From Whalleya microplaca (taxonomy: Eukaryota > Ascomycota > Sordariomycetes > Xylariales > Xylariaceae): a DNA stretch of 64,000 nucleotides. The notes beneath the pieces were generated by a model. It saw only the letters and a program-made list of their open reading frames with translations, was not told the DNA's origin and did no database searches. Location: positions 310,001 to 374,000 of the forward strand of contig MU385753.1 in the NCBI GenBank assembly GCA_022497155.1, in the 5' to 3' direction. The translations under genes and the position numbers were made by a program. Below are positions 47,101 to 59,276 of the stretch, in pieces. Positions within the stretch are counted from its first letter, which is position 1. Each line of letters begins with the position of its first letter.

Positions 47101-47920
47101 CCATCTGACTATAACTGCAGGAGGGTGTTACATACGTACATACAGTTAGGAGGAGGGCAAGAGGGGCAGATATTCTTGTAACACAAAGGAATTCCTATAT
47201 GCAGCAAACATGCCAGAAAAAGAAAGTTGCTTAGCGATTTTCAGCGAATCAAAAGACGACGTTGGCTTTCGGACTTGCCTATGTTGGCTATGCAGTTAGC
47301 TATAAACGCTATACCTACACGCCGACTATGCCTACATAGCCCAGAGGGTCAGTTGTTCAGACTATTTAAGGTTTACTTTACACTTACGCATAGGCCCTAT
47401 ATGGGCTGCACATATACCAAACTACTAAGGTGCACACTTTGTAAGTTGCAGAACATCATCAGGGAAAAAATCCATAGTTACTTATATATGAAGATACTAG
47501 TATGTATACGTACAGTAGGTACAAAGTACGCAGTAGATAGATCTGGTATGTACATAGATGTAGGTGGTGGGACAGAACACCAGGTACACAGGTTCCCTGG
47601 CTGCATTCGGCTCCCTGCGATAGGGAGATAACACACATGCATACTGCACTAAAAAAACGTTCCAATTAATGAAATTGATGAATACTAAGGTATGTGCATA
47701 GTAGCATGCTATGTGCATGGCACCGTCAAAGCAATGCAATGCTCGCCTCACTTTTTCATTTTACATAGCATTGATTCGTATGGAATTAATATCAGGGCAA
47801 GTCCGGGAGGGGCCCTGCAGGCCGCGCAACTGACCAGGTGTCGACATACTGCGTACTATCACTAGATACTACGTTTACTACTTACTACATACTATACTAC
47901 TGCTACTGCGGAATACGTAG

Positions 47921-47967
47921 GTATGTATGTATGCATATACAGTATGCATATACATACGCAGTATGCA
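47921..47967. repeat. TATGTA/TACATA imperfect inverted repeat
   Basis: GTATG/CATAC steps arranged as an imperfect inverted repeat around a GCATATAC core. Together with the loci at 16617-16653 and 46955-46985 it belongs to a class of short intergenic palindromes recurrent in this window. Confidence 0.65.
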
Positions 47968-48718
47968 GCGACGATTGCATGCCTATCGTCAGACTGCCCA
48001 GGTGTGAGACTGGCCAACAAATCCATCATGGCTAAGACGGAAGCGTAATACCTAGTCGGAATCGTCAGGATCGTCTTCAAACCCGTCGCAATCCAACGAG
48101 CCTCCGTATTGCTGCTCCTTTGTACCCTCATCCAACGCCGAGGGTTTCCAACGGCGCTTGGGGCAAACATCTGTTACACGACTTCGAACCACGGCCTTCT
48201 TCCATCGGTGCTCCCTACGCAGTATGTACAGTATCTTACGATCTGGCCCTACTTTTTAGCGAGTTATCTGTTTTGTACGTGGACGGTCCTTGCCCAACAC
48301 GTCGGCATCGTCAGCTGGTTACCTACTTACCTACGAATCGTAGGTTCTGTTGCGTTGCTCATCCTATCCTGACTCGGTCACTGAAGGTCTTCGACCGACA
48401 GACCGACGAAGTCCCATAGCCAGCGTGACAGCGTGGTTCGGCTGCTACACACCACGGCTAGTCATTAACCTAGACGGCAGGCAGTTGCAAATTCCGCATC
48501 CCTATTACCCGGAGTCCTCGGCTCGTATCTTGGAGTATTGTCATTACACAGTAGCATCTTATCTCTATAGTGTGGTATAAGAGTTTTAAAAGGGTGGTGG
48601 GATGTGAAATGAAATCTGCCTAATTAGTCGAGTATCTACGGATTATTTTACACACCATTACTTTTAGTCTAATTTGCACCGGATAGTCGACGCTTGGAGC
48701 AATTGATAAGCCCCTGGT

Positions 48719-48752
48719 GAGGTTTGCGAGGTTTGCGAGGTTTGCGAAGTTT
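48719..48752. repeat. 9-bp tandem repeat
   Basis: Three perfect copies of GAGGTTTGC and a partial fourth, in non-coding DNA. Confidence 0.85.
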
Positions 48753-51243
48753 AGGTTCTTAACATCAACTGTATGTAATTAGAGCTTGTTACTACCTTAT
48801 ACCCTGCTACCTAGGTAAGTAAAGTATGTAACAATCCCTATACTGCGTATACTTGTACATGCCTAGGTCAGGTAGTACATACATACAAACCTACAACTAC
48901 ATATCTACATGGAAGAAGTCAATAACAGAAGCATTGCGCATGCAGGGACTTTGTAGGTTTTAAAGGATCTTTCTGGATAGTGTCGATATTGACTCAAGGA
49001 TTAGCCTGTTAGCCCCTGGCCGCTGAAGCCCGATCCATCCTAAACTTGTCCCAAATCAGTGGGACTTCAAGCCCCAAGGGAACAAGGCACTTACCCCCTT
49101 GCCCCCCCTGAGCCGCCCGCCGCCCTCCCATTCTTGTCCATCAGCATCAACTGCAAGGGCTTTTCTCATCCATCCATCGCACAAATGAGTCGAAACGGGC
49201 GTGACGGGGTCCCCCCCCCTCGCTTCGATTTTTATTTAATAATTGTTTCGATTGTTTCTACGCCCCTTCTAAAACATCTCCACTGCTTCCTTTTTGCTTT
49301 CTTTCCTTTCCCTCTTTGGGGGGGGGGACAAGTCGTCTTCGTCTTCATGCCTGCGCCAGTACATACATACTTAGTATATACAGCGCACCTACATCCATAC
49401 ATGCGCGATATGACATAGTCTGGTGCTTGTATGCGTAGACCCCCAAAACACGCACAAGCGCTAAATAAAGACTTGTCGTCAGAAGCCCTTCCGTTTCCGT
49501 TCTGTATTCGCCATGCCATGCCATGCACCGTCAGCTTGATCTGGTGCTGACCTAGTGGGTTAGTGGCCGCAAGGTCGGGTTGTCCATCCCTCTTATTACA
49601 TAGATTCCAGCCCTGCTCTGCCCTGACGATTCAGGTCAGTGAGAATTTCTCAGAAAATCCCACCTGCTGCAGCCAAGAATGTTCCCAACCCGACTACAAG
49701 AAGGACAGGGGCTGAAGGGGGGATGGGGGGCACAAGCCTCGTGTACGGATGTACTACTCTTAGTCCTGATTTGTACCTTAGTGTTATTACCGCGTATTGC
49801 TCTATTGGCGCCTGCTGATCCCAAGTTCTCGCCCTTTTTGCGGCCGTTGTCGCCTCGGCTTGACGGCCTGAGTCCGGCAAAAGGAGACTAACCCGCTTAC
49901 CTACTCGTATCGTATCGTGCGCTTTCTCCTAGGTTAGCAGGCCTACGGAATACATACTACATACATACTGCATATTCCGTACGCATACTAGCAATGACAT
50001 TCTTAACCCCTACCACTATCTTCTTTTTGTCTTGTGGCGATCTGCCAACGACACACCTGGGCCCTCCTCTGGCCCTCCGCGGGTTCCACGCCGCCACCGC
50101 TGCTGCGCTCGTGCGCTGGTGCGCTGGTGCGTAGCTGCAATCAGGAATTCCCTATTGCTATGCTCATCAGTCAGTCACTCAGCCCGGCGGGATCGAGGCG
50201 AGGCGAGGCGCCAAAAAGTAACGGGTCTCATCCGTGATCTAAACTACTGCGAGTATCTAGTATCTATCTAACCTAGTATCTACTGGACGCCGTGTGCGTT
50301 CCAGCCGAGTGTTTTTTGGAGATCATCAGTGCCATACCTGCCAGGCCCTTGGCATCCCATTGCAACCTCGACATGCTCCATCTACGCATCCATGATGAGC
50401 CACAGAAGGATGTGGTGTGGTGTGGATGCAATGGCGCATTGAAGTCTCAATGCTTCATCTTTCATTTCCCCGGAACCTGCCCACCCCTACCCGTGGGTCG
50501 TGGATACTCTCTCCTAAAATAATAATAATTTGCTTTCCCGTTATTGATTTCTTCTCAGAGGAGAAACACCTCCTGCGACGCTTGCCCTTTTTCATACTCC
50601 CTCCCGCTAGTAATCCGTACTTATTATTATTATTGTCCGCCTCGTTCCTGACGGCTGAGATATCTTCTGGTTTCCTTTGTTCGACACTTCCTACTTCGTA
50701 CATTCTTTTTTGGAAAAAAAGACCAAGCAGCCAAGGGCACACCCAACCAGCTCCTTGTCTAATCGTTCCTTCAAGGATTCCTACCTCCTGCAAACATCCA
50801 TATTTTTTTCCTGCCTGTAGCTGCTAGTTGCCAGCCTTTTCAGGTTTGGCTTGCAGAATCTGCTCAAATCACAGCTAGACATGTAAGACTCCAGCCCACA
50901 CACGCTTTCCCACATACACACAAACAGCACCGCTTCACCTCTCGATTCCCTTGTCTCGAAGTACACAACAGGCGGGCTAGGGTACATCTGCAGCCATCCG
51001 CTTTCACGAGACCATCCCGTCCAACATCGGAGTTGTTTGTCAATTCTCTTCTTTATAGATCCCGTCCACTGACCTGCTACCGACGGACTAGCCACACCTC
51101 CCTGGCTGCTTGTGAAAAAGTGCATCAAATCCGTAACTCGAGATTTCGTCGTGCAAAATACCAATTCCGAAGTAACAATCAATCGATTCTGAAAAAGCCT
51201 TGTGACGACAACAAGTAGGCCAGTAGCTGCGCAGGCAAGAAAG

Positions 51244-53292
51244 ATGGGGGACCAGGGAACAGGTGGAATTGAAAGCCGGGGAATCGAGAGCAATACCACC
51301 AGACGCATGTCCGAACCGCGTCCACCTCCTCACGACGACCAGATCCAGCAGAAAACCTCCGAAACGAAACCGAACAGTAAAGAGAGTGAAGAGCAGAAGT
51401 ATGCACAGGCAGGCCCGAGGCATTTAGTACCCATGCGCACAGAGACCGCAACTCCTCCGAATGGTGGACTCTCCCGAAATCCCTCGACGAGCTCCAGTAC
51501 CTCGGGTGGAGATGCATCATCACGGGCTGTATTCGACTTCCCGCAAAGGTCTCGGCCTCATCGGCCTCTGGAGCCCCCGGTAACGAAGGCCACTTTGAGT
51601 GAGCTGGATGTGAATAAGATCATTCATAACCCAAAGCTGCGTCACGATATAAATTTCGACCCTGAGCTTCATTTCCGGCCGAACCTTGACGGTGAGAAGG
51701 GAAGGAGAAAGCAAGATAAGGCAAATCAGTTCTGGAACGCTCTCGGGGACCAATTGCAACTATTCGTTGTAAACCGAGATGAGTTCATGAGAAGATTCGG
51801 ACAGGGCGAAGAATGGTGCCTGCCATTGCTTCTGAAGTCCGTGAAGGAGATAATCCAGACGCTAGTTCCCCAAAGAGATCGCCTGCATCTGGATGAGGGC
51901 CTAAATGTCGAACTGATTATGCAGCAATTCGGTAAGGGAATGGCAGACCTAGAAAAATTGGCCTCGTGGTTGTCTGGAGTCCTCAAGTCTCATTGTGCAC
52001 CTATGAGAGATGAGTGGGTGGACGAGATGTACAACCAGCTAACAAATGGCAACAAAACCAACAACATGGAAGAGTTGGTGCAAGGAATGCGCAGTCTCCT
52101 GAGTGTTCTGGAGGCGATGAAGCTCGATGTGGCAAACCATCAAATTAGATGTCTCCGGCCTATCCTGATTGAGGATACGGTGCACTTCGAGCAACGCTTC
52201 TTTTCGAAGAAAATACGGGACTGCAAGATGAATCCTGTTCCTGCTCAGGAGTGGTATATGCTCGTAAGCCGGCAGTATTCGCGGGATCCAGCGTCGAACC
52301 AAGCGTTTGGTGAAATGGGTATTTTCTTTGAAGCCGTTTCCAAGATGATACTGCCATCAACCGATCCCTTTCTTCACCCAGACACTTTCCTTTTCGACGA
52401 GGAGCGGATTACCAAGCTTCGAACTGACATGCTTGATGCTATCAACTTAGAGGTCTGCATGCGCTTATATGAAGGACTGGAGAGAAAGTACAGATACTGC
52501 GATTCTGTCTCTAGCATAAGTTCCATTCCCACGCCCTATCTAGCTACCCCTTTCTCAGATGCTCCCGGCTTTCTAAGCGCAGGCTCGGGATCGGATGATG
52601 AAGGAGGCGACTCCTACTTCAACGGATCAAATTCACGACCATCCAGCCTGGTTTTCAGCTCTGCCGGCTCAGCTCACTCGTCCCCTCGCTCATCTCTCAT
52701 TCTACCCGCCCAACCGGCCGTCAACCGCCCAGATGACCTGCGAACCAGGTCTAGAAACCTGTACAACTCCCTAGTCGCATTACTTCAAACTACGCCCCCT
52801 AGCTCGCGATCCGTCGCTCGCTGGAAGTCGATGAAGGATTCCTTAGCTCTGCAAATCTTCCGGTTCACCAATGCACCGGCTCAAGATCTTTTGCTGTTCG
52901 AAGACGAACTTGATAGCCATATCTGCGAGCTTACATCTCCGCTCTTCCAGGAAGTGGAGCAGTACTATCACCAACGTTTGCTAGTCGAGCTGCGGCAGCG
53001 AGTCAAAGATTTGAAGGGGCTTACGGGTGCAGGTCTATTCTCCGTCGCCACTGGTGGCCGCTTGCATGGCCCCGGTCGCACCTGGGATGGTCCCCGGGAG
53101 AGTGCCAGAGACCGTGAGCGTGACTTGCTAGAGAGCTCTATTCGGGAAGCTCGGGAAGAGGGCGGTGTTGAGGACATGGCCACTCGGCTGGCGCACATGG
53201 GTATTCTCCATTGGAGAGTCTGGTCGCATCTCGTCTACGTTACTGATGCGGATACGGACATGTCTATGACTGATATGTCTATGGCTATCTAA
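51244..53292 (+). CDS. sok1: Tcp11-domain protein, Sok1-like
   Basis: This is the fungal member of the T-complex protein 11 family. Yeast Sok1 suppresses loss of cAMP-dependent kinase activity, so a role in cAMP/PKA signalling is inferred. It is a single exon of 682 residues from the ATG at 51244; the frame is open upstream but without an earlier ATG. Residues 1-110 are polar and Ser/Pro/Thr-rich. The Tcp11 domain covers about 120-660, with NKIIHNPKLRHDINFDPELH, NQFWNALGDQLQLFVV, LLLKSVKEIIQTLVPQRDRL, LEKLASWLSGVLKSHCAPMR and MRSLLSVLEAMKLDVANHQIR. A Ser-rich loop (about 440-520) interrupts it, as in other fungal homologues. The C-terminal part contains DELDSHICELTSPLFQEVEQ and ends with a short repeated MSMTDMSM segment. 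The upstream gene-poor tract likely carries an extended regulatory leader. Confidence 0.9.
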   Translation: MGDQGTGGIESRGIESNTTRRMSEPRPPPHDDQIQQKTSETKPNSKESEEQKYAQAGPRHLVPMRTETATPPNGGLSRNPSTSSSTSGGDASSRAVFDFPQRSRPHRPLEPPVTKATLSELDVNKIIHNPKLRHDINFDPELHFRPNLDGEKGRRKQDKANQFWNALGDQLQLFVVNRDEFMRRFGQGEEWCLPLLLKSVKEIIQTLVPQRDRLHLDEGLNVELIMQQFGKGMADLEKLASWLSGVLKSHCAPMRDEWVDEMYNQLTNGNKTNNMEELVQGMRSLLSVLEAMKLDVANHQIRCLRPILIEDTVHFEQRFFSKKIRDCKMNPVPAQEWYMLVSRQYSRDPASNQAFGEMGIFFEAVSKMILPSTDPFLHPDTFLFDEERITKLRTDMLDAINLEVCMRLYEGLERKYRYCDSVSSISSIPTPYLATPFSDAPGFLSAGSGSDDEGGDSYFNGSNSRPSSLVFSSAGSAHSSPRSSLILPAQPAVNRPDDLRTRSRNLYNSLVALLQTTPPSSRSVARWKSMKDSLALQIFRFTNAPAQDLLLFEDELDSHICELTSPLFQEVEQYYHQRLLVELRQRVKDLKGLTGAGLFSVATGGRLHGPGRTWDGPRESARDRERDLLESSIREAREEGGVEDMATRLAHMGILHWRVWSHLVYVTDADTDMSMTDMSMAI

Positions 53293-56200
53293 TGGACCCG
53301 GACTTCCACCAAATGTCTATCAATCCGGCTTTCGACATACGAACGATAGTAGTAGCGCAATCCCTTTAATGACCGCATTCGTACGATTTTGTAAATCGAA
53401 CTGGCATTACTAATCATCTGTCGCCATTCGACCATTGCATCATCATCAACATAACCGCATCCATATCCTCTACCTAATCACATGGCTTTAGTCGTTTATT
53501 TCACACTTTCTTCAATATCTGGGACTGGCATCGTTTTGGTGTTTCTAGGAGTATCAGGGTTTATTATGGGGGTTCAGAACACACGAGGCATACTCTTCTG
53601 CTTTAGATTGTACCCCCTGCTTTTTTGGCTGCTACCTCAAGGGGCAAGGGCTTGCATTCACACATACCCCGGGGGAAATTCATCATCCATTATCATTTCA
53701 GGCGTTCTCTCGGGTGGCGGCGGGGCTTTGTGAAGAATTATTTGCATATACCTAAGAATGGAAGTGTGTCTTCTCTTTTTATGTTTACCTCGTGTTATTG
53801 GGGGCAAAGGAGACACATTGACGGCGTAAGCTATCAGCAGATGATGGCACGGTATGCAGTAATGGGAGGCCATGGTAGGAGATATACCAAACGTCGTGTT
53901 TTAATTGCTCTTTTTTATTTTATCTTATTTTTTACTTCTACTTTGTTGCCTCCCCCCCCTTTGGGTGCGGCCCCCCCGTGGCGAGATACAGAACAAATAG
54001 AAACAGTACACGCGGAGAGTGCCGTGGAAAAGAGAAAATAGCCATAGAGACCCACCGTCCAATAGACTTGTTATGGGATGATTCTTTAATTCCCGACCGC
54101 TCGGGTCCATTTCATGTGAGCTGAGCTGTAAATCCCGCCTCAGATCCCGCCCGCCGTTGGTGCGAACACGCAACCAACACATGGCTGCTGAATACGGGGT
54201 CATTCTATATACGGGCCGTCTCTGAAATGGATTGGTCGGCCTGGGTTTCCCTTTTCATCGAATCTCATTAGCTCTCGACCAACCAAAGCCCATCAATTAT
54301 AATTTTATCGTGCAAATGGCGTGTATGTATAACTATATATTTGTGTACCTTATATATTTATTATTATCGTAAACCGTACGTGTACCTGACGATCCGGATC
54401 CTCTCTCCGAAATCAGACCCAAGACAGACAGACACCACCAGCCCAGCAACCGGCGATCTCGCAGCTGAGACAAAACCCCGATCGCGCACTACTGGCACCC
54501 CAACACGGCTGCTGCTGCTGTCTGTCTCAGCTGAGGGCGAGGCGCGTACGAAACTATGTTACGCCTCATTCCCTCCCTCGCATGCGTATATTAAATTTTT
54601 GTGTCTCCCCCTCTCCCCCCGCTGGGATTCCTTGTGCCCTACTACTGCTGCTGTGCGCCCCTTGGTGGAGGCAATCGGCGCGAAGATGAGTGCGGCCTTG
54701 CTTGGTAAGCATAAGTGCGTTAGATATTTTGATATGTAGTCGTTGCTCACGACACAGATATGATGAATTTGTCAGCGTCCGACAGACGCAGAGCTATCTG
54801 CCTATGTCTACCTGCAAGTCTACAAAAGGGAAATTTCTTATGTTGGGCGCTTCCATGGCGCATATGACGGCAATCAACATGAATACATAGTACGTTCCTG
54901 AGGCGAAACAACTTCCTATTGTGCGTAGTAAAGGGGCATGTCTAACTACATAGATTATCAAGATTTCCTTATATGTCGTCATCAAATAGATCACCAACAG
55001 CATTACCGCCTCGGTAAATACAATATCACGCTTACACGATCTCTATACCTAGAACAGGCTCGAGGGCAAATCTAAGAAGCAAAAAAAGTTTTCAATTGCC
55101 CCCTTTCCGCAAACGTCCGCGCCAAGGTAAATATATATGTACGCATGCTTGCTTACTCACCACCACTACCAACATCATCGTGTATGTAAGTACGCATATA
55201 TGTACGCCCGCGGCGCCTCCGACGCCTAACCCCGAGAGTCAGGTGCGACACTCCAACTGCGGGCGCGGGCACGCGGCGCACGTCATGTCATGCATAATCC
55301 GTACATACATACATAACGCGTGGGAAAAAAATCCTTCGCCGGCCGCAGGTAGGTTAGTCTGTTGTTGGTTGGGGGCCGGAAGCCACGAGCCTTACATACA
55401 TACATATATACATATGTAAAAAGGGAGCCAGCCTCATCCATCCTTCCTCCGCCTTCTTTTTTCTTAGGTACCAAGTGATGCAGGCGTGCGGCAAGGGAGC
55501 CATCCTGTCGGTTTTGCTGCGTATATATGTGGCTGGTTAAATGGTTGGTTGGTTTGCACAGGTGCGTGAGATCTTTATGCGTAGAATAGAAGGATGGAAG
55601 GATGGGTTGGTGGGCTGCTTCCGACCGGCTCCGGAACCGATAGCCGGAGGGCCACGTGCGAATTAGGCTGCGCCGGCGGGCTTGAAGCGAGGGCATGCGG
55701 CGCGGGTTTTTTGTCAGAGCGGTGGCATTGAGCCGCAGGCAGACTTTTTATAATATGCGTGTTACGTGTATTAGAGTGATAACGCTGCTGACAAGGTGGT
55801 CCCCCTGCGTGCGCTATCAATTCGGTATAGTGGGCTTTGGTGTGCTAGCTGCCATGCATAGTCAGATCAAATGAGTGGGTGAGGCAAAGCAGCTGAGGGA
55901 AGCTGATGGTGAGGCGGCGAGGCTGCGGATGATTATAGATTTGAAGGATTGCCATCATATAACTATGCCGTATAACCCACTCTATCGCCACATGCTTATT
56001 TTTCATGATATTCATACACACATATACATGGATATACATGTCATGACATACATGATGACTCACATACATGACGATTTATATGTATCATGAAATGCTTGGC
56101 GTGCCTATTTATATCGACTCTTAACTAACACATATCGAACTTAGCAGCGCTAGGATTAGTCTGTTGTTATACCGGGCTCAGGCATTGAGTGTCAGCTGTT

Positions 56201-59200
56201 TGACCCCAACGCCCTCGAGTCTTATGGTGTCAGTACATTCTATGTATGGTCTCATTTACTTGAGACATTTGAACTTTTTTGGGGACTTACTTAAGTTATG
56301 ATGGTTATGTCTCTTGCCTTGAATTATAAGGACCTATAACTGAAGAGGTTGAATCTAGAATATGACAGTGTAGGAAAAGCATGAAGGCTTAACTGACATA
56401 TTTAAAGACGAATCTAGTCGCTCTTTTATGCACAAGATCCATAAGTTCATTGGCATGATGTAGTCTATTGTCACTAATTATCCTCTCAAAAATACCTAGC
56501 TATGGCCCTTTAATTCAGTTCAAATTAGTCTATCAATCGTCCCTTTTGTAGTCGGACTTAACTGTGTGACAATAGGAGACTTCTTAAATGAACGACTGAT
56601 GGAGGCTCATGTGCTACATCTCCTACAACACTTAGGCCCGGCTTAAGTTACGGTTTTCATGTATCGTTATAAGCGCTTTAAAATAAGGGTTATGAATACT
56701 TAGCCTTTGTATCTCAAGTCCCCTACAGAAGCTAATATGTGAGTGTATTTCAAATCAAAGAGCATTTTAAGCCACAGGGTACAACTGGGACTACCTCAAG
56801 CAAGATTTAAGTACATACACTGAATACATATGCATAGTGACATATACCTTTTCTTGGAAGCTCTGAGGATCACGGTTAATAAGTTGAGGCTTCTTTATCT
56901 AGTCTTACATTATATTATACTACCATTACAGAGTTCCCTTACTCATTGGGGTCGGATCGCTAGAAGTCTTGTACGCGGATCGAAGTTGATAGCAAAGCGC
57001 AATAGTTGGTGGTCAATATGGGTATTCTAATGAACGCAAAGAACCGATGGTATCAACTGTCATTTATCTAAGGGAGCGAGTGAATCGTATGCAAGAAACA
57101 ACTATGTCTATTCCACTAAGAACATGTGCTCATTGAGCTGAGCCTATACTGAAGATACATATAAATAAGTGTAGAATAACAAGTAGATAGCTTGGAAGTA
57201 GATAACGTTGTAAGCTGGGACTTCTATACTTGAGTGGACGAGGGATATCATATACTATTACTAGTTGGACCCACTAAGCTATAGTCATGGATATTTGCCA
57301 CATGTTTCGCAAGAACTAAGGAACGGTTAGGTTATCGGCAACTATGCCACAATTGGGAACACCATGCGCTTAGTCAAAGTACTCTCGCAAGTTGGATTTC
57401 TATGCTCGACAGTTACTAGTTTACTCATGTAATACGTAATACACATGGCATTCATGATTCTGCAGATTCTTTTATGCCATCGAGATGACTTCAGATTATT
57501 GAGCCTTCTGATATATATCTTCAATGAAGATGTTGTTGCAAGATGCGCATGTTTACTTTGGAACTTTTCTCGATGTGAACTATACAATTAGAACTTTGGT
57601 ATCTAACCGCCGAGGATCTCGGTTGAGATCACAAAGGCTCTTCGATCTCTAGAAGTCATTCAGAAATAGCACTTAGATGCTAAGTTGAATGTGTCGGTAT
57701 TTATGAAGGAGAGATAGCAACTTCTCTTTTAGATATTATAATTATGGGGCAATCTAAAAAGAGGTTGTTTCCTACCAACCAAATGCATTCAGTAAGGAAG
57801 AGTAAGATGTGATTGCTAAGAAAATTGACTCACAATAAGATCTTGCAGGTGCTATGGCTCAAGGGGACGCGACCATGATGATGAGTTCATAATTATATGA
57901 TGTTTGTCTCGCCCCTTTTCTAGTGTACCTTGAATAGCAGTATCATTATAGGTGGCAGATTGAGGCCTACACAAATATAGGAAATATTGACGCTACCATG
58001 AATATGCTAGCTCAAGCATGCTGTGACTTCTGTATTTTATAATAATAAAGGCAACTCCAACTATTAAATCACCAACGAAGTGGCCCTCAACATATAGACA
58101 TCATAGATGCCACACGGGGATTGGAGCCAAGACCTGTTTGAAGCTATACGAGATGCAGGAATGCTACACGAATATATATATTAGGTGCTGTCAGATATTA
58201 TTTAATACTATTGGAATGTATGACTACCTAACAAAAGGTATGGCAACCTAACGACGGTTACGTCGGCAAAAGATAAGATACGTATTAGGAATACGTATTA
58301 TTGCAGAAGGTCTATATAAGGACCTATTACCTCTCATTAGATTTAGTACAGAAAGCACCCTCAGAGGCCCTCTAGAATTACTAGCTGGATTGAGATATTC
58401 CAAGCCCTGACTACAGCCCTTGTTACACAGGACTACCTTGAGTAGACCGAACACGGGGTATGAGTAAGTCGTCCATTACTAAAGTTGACAGCAAATTACA
58501 TACTTGAATTACACGTAGGTTTCAGCAGACAGCCTCATATACACATACATAGACTACGAGTACGAGGAAGGCATCATTCGTGCCCGTATAAGTGAAATCA
58601 AGTTCGATTCCAGTTGGCACCATCTATTGATTAGTCAGTTCTATGGCTCAGCTGTACCTACGCAGGTAAACCAAGAAAACCTTGAAGTACCTGACTACGA
58701 TTCGATGGAAGGAGTTATATACGCACCTAGTGTTTACATGACAGTGTGATGGGTCTATTTCTACGAATGGAGAGCTTGTGATTCCCTTTATTGAGGCCCA
58801 CAGAGGTTGATATTGCCTACGGATATCTGGTTTAGAGAATTGAACTGCCTCAAGCCTGGTCTACACAGCATTAGGTGGTGCTATCGGAAGCTATGTGACG
58901 CCAGTTAAATTTAGTCGCAAGTATCTGATTACCTCATCCACAACAACTCACTGTAATTCGATACAAGGTATCTATCTTTAGCATTTCGAATCATTCGCGG
59001 CGGCGCATGGATAGAACGAGGCCCTTGCGCTAGTAATATATAGTATAGGGCCGGGCACTGAGCTAAGGTCGGTATTTAAGGTTGATGGAATAACTGTGCA
59101 TCACGTAGCTCATAGTTATTTCTCGATAAATATCTCCTTCCTCTAGCATGAAAGACAACGTTGGAGTCCACAGCTTCTAAATGAGTGGTAGCGAATTTGC

Positions 59201-59276
59201 TCTTAACCGAATGTCGATTAGCCAACTTAACAATGCCCATATCTGTTGATACAACAACTACATTGGCATTTATAAG
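53293..59276. other. Gene-poor tract (6 kb), partly AT-rich
   Basis: From 53.3 to about 56 kb the DNA is mixed, with C/G runs and TACATA repeats (for example 55392-55418). From about 56.1 to 59.2 kb it becomes AT-rich by eye (roughly 60 percent), dense in TA steps, with stops in all frames. That texture would fit old repeat-induced point mutation of a transposon, but I could not align any stretch to a known element with confidence. No gene is supported. Confidence 0.5.

Larger units (their letters stand above)
44159..51243. other. Large gene-poor tract (7.1 kb)
   Basis: This separates TAF13 (minus) from the Tcp11/Sok1 gene (plus). I find no frame with recognisable protein features. The part up to about 46 kb is AT-rich. 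From 46.9 to 49.5 kb come recurrent TACATAC palindromes, a 9-bp repeat at 48719-48752 and a G9 run near 49319. From about 49.9 to 51.2 kb the DNA is pyrimidine-rich and looks like a long promoter/leader for the next gene. Isolated frames (45470-45679, 46297-46605, 50417-50827) look random. A tRNA-like B-box at about 46595-46607 does not fold into a tRNA. Confidence 0.55.

Noticed and set aside
58555..58640. tRNA-like GTTCGATTCC word and possible transposon polyprotein remnant
   Set aside because: No cloverleaf can be built, and translated fragments are too short and stop-ridden to assign to a retroelement.
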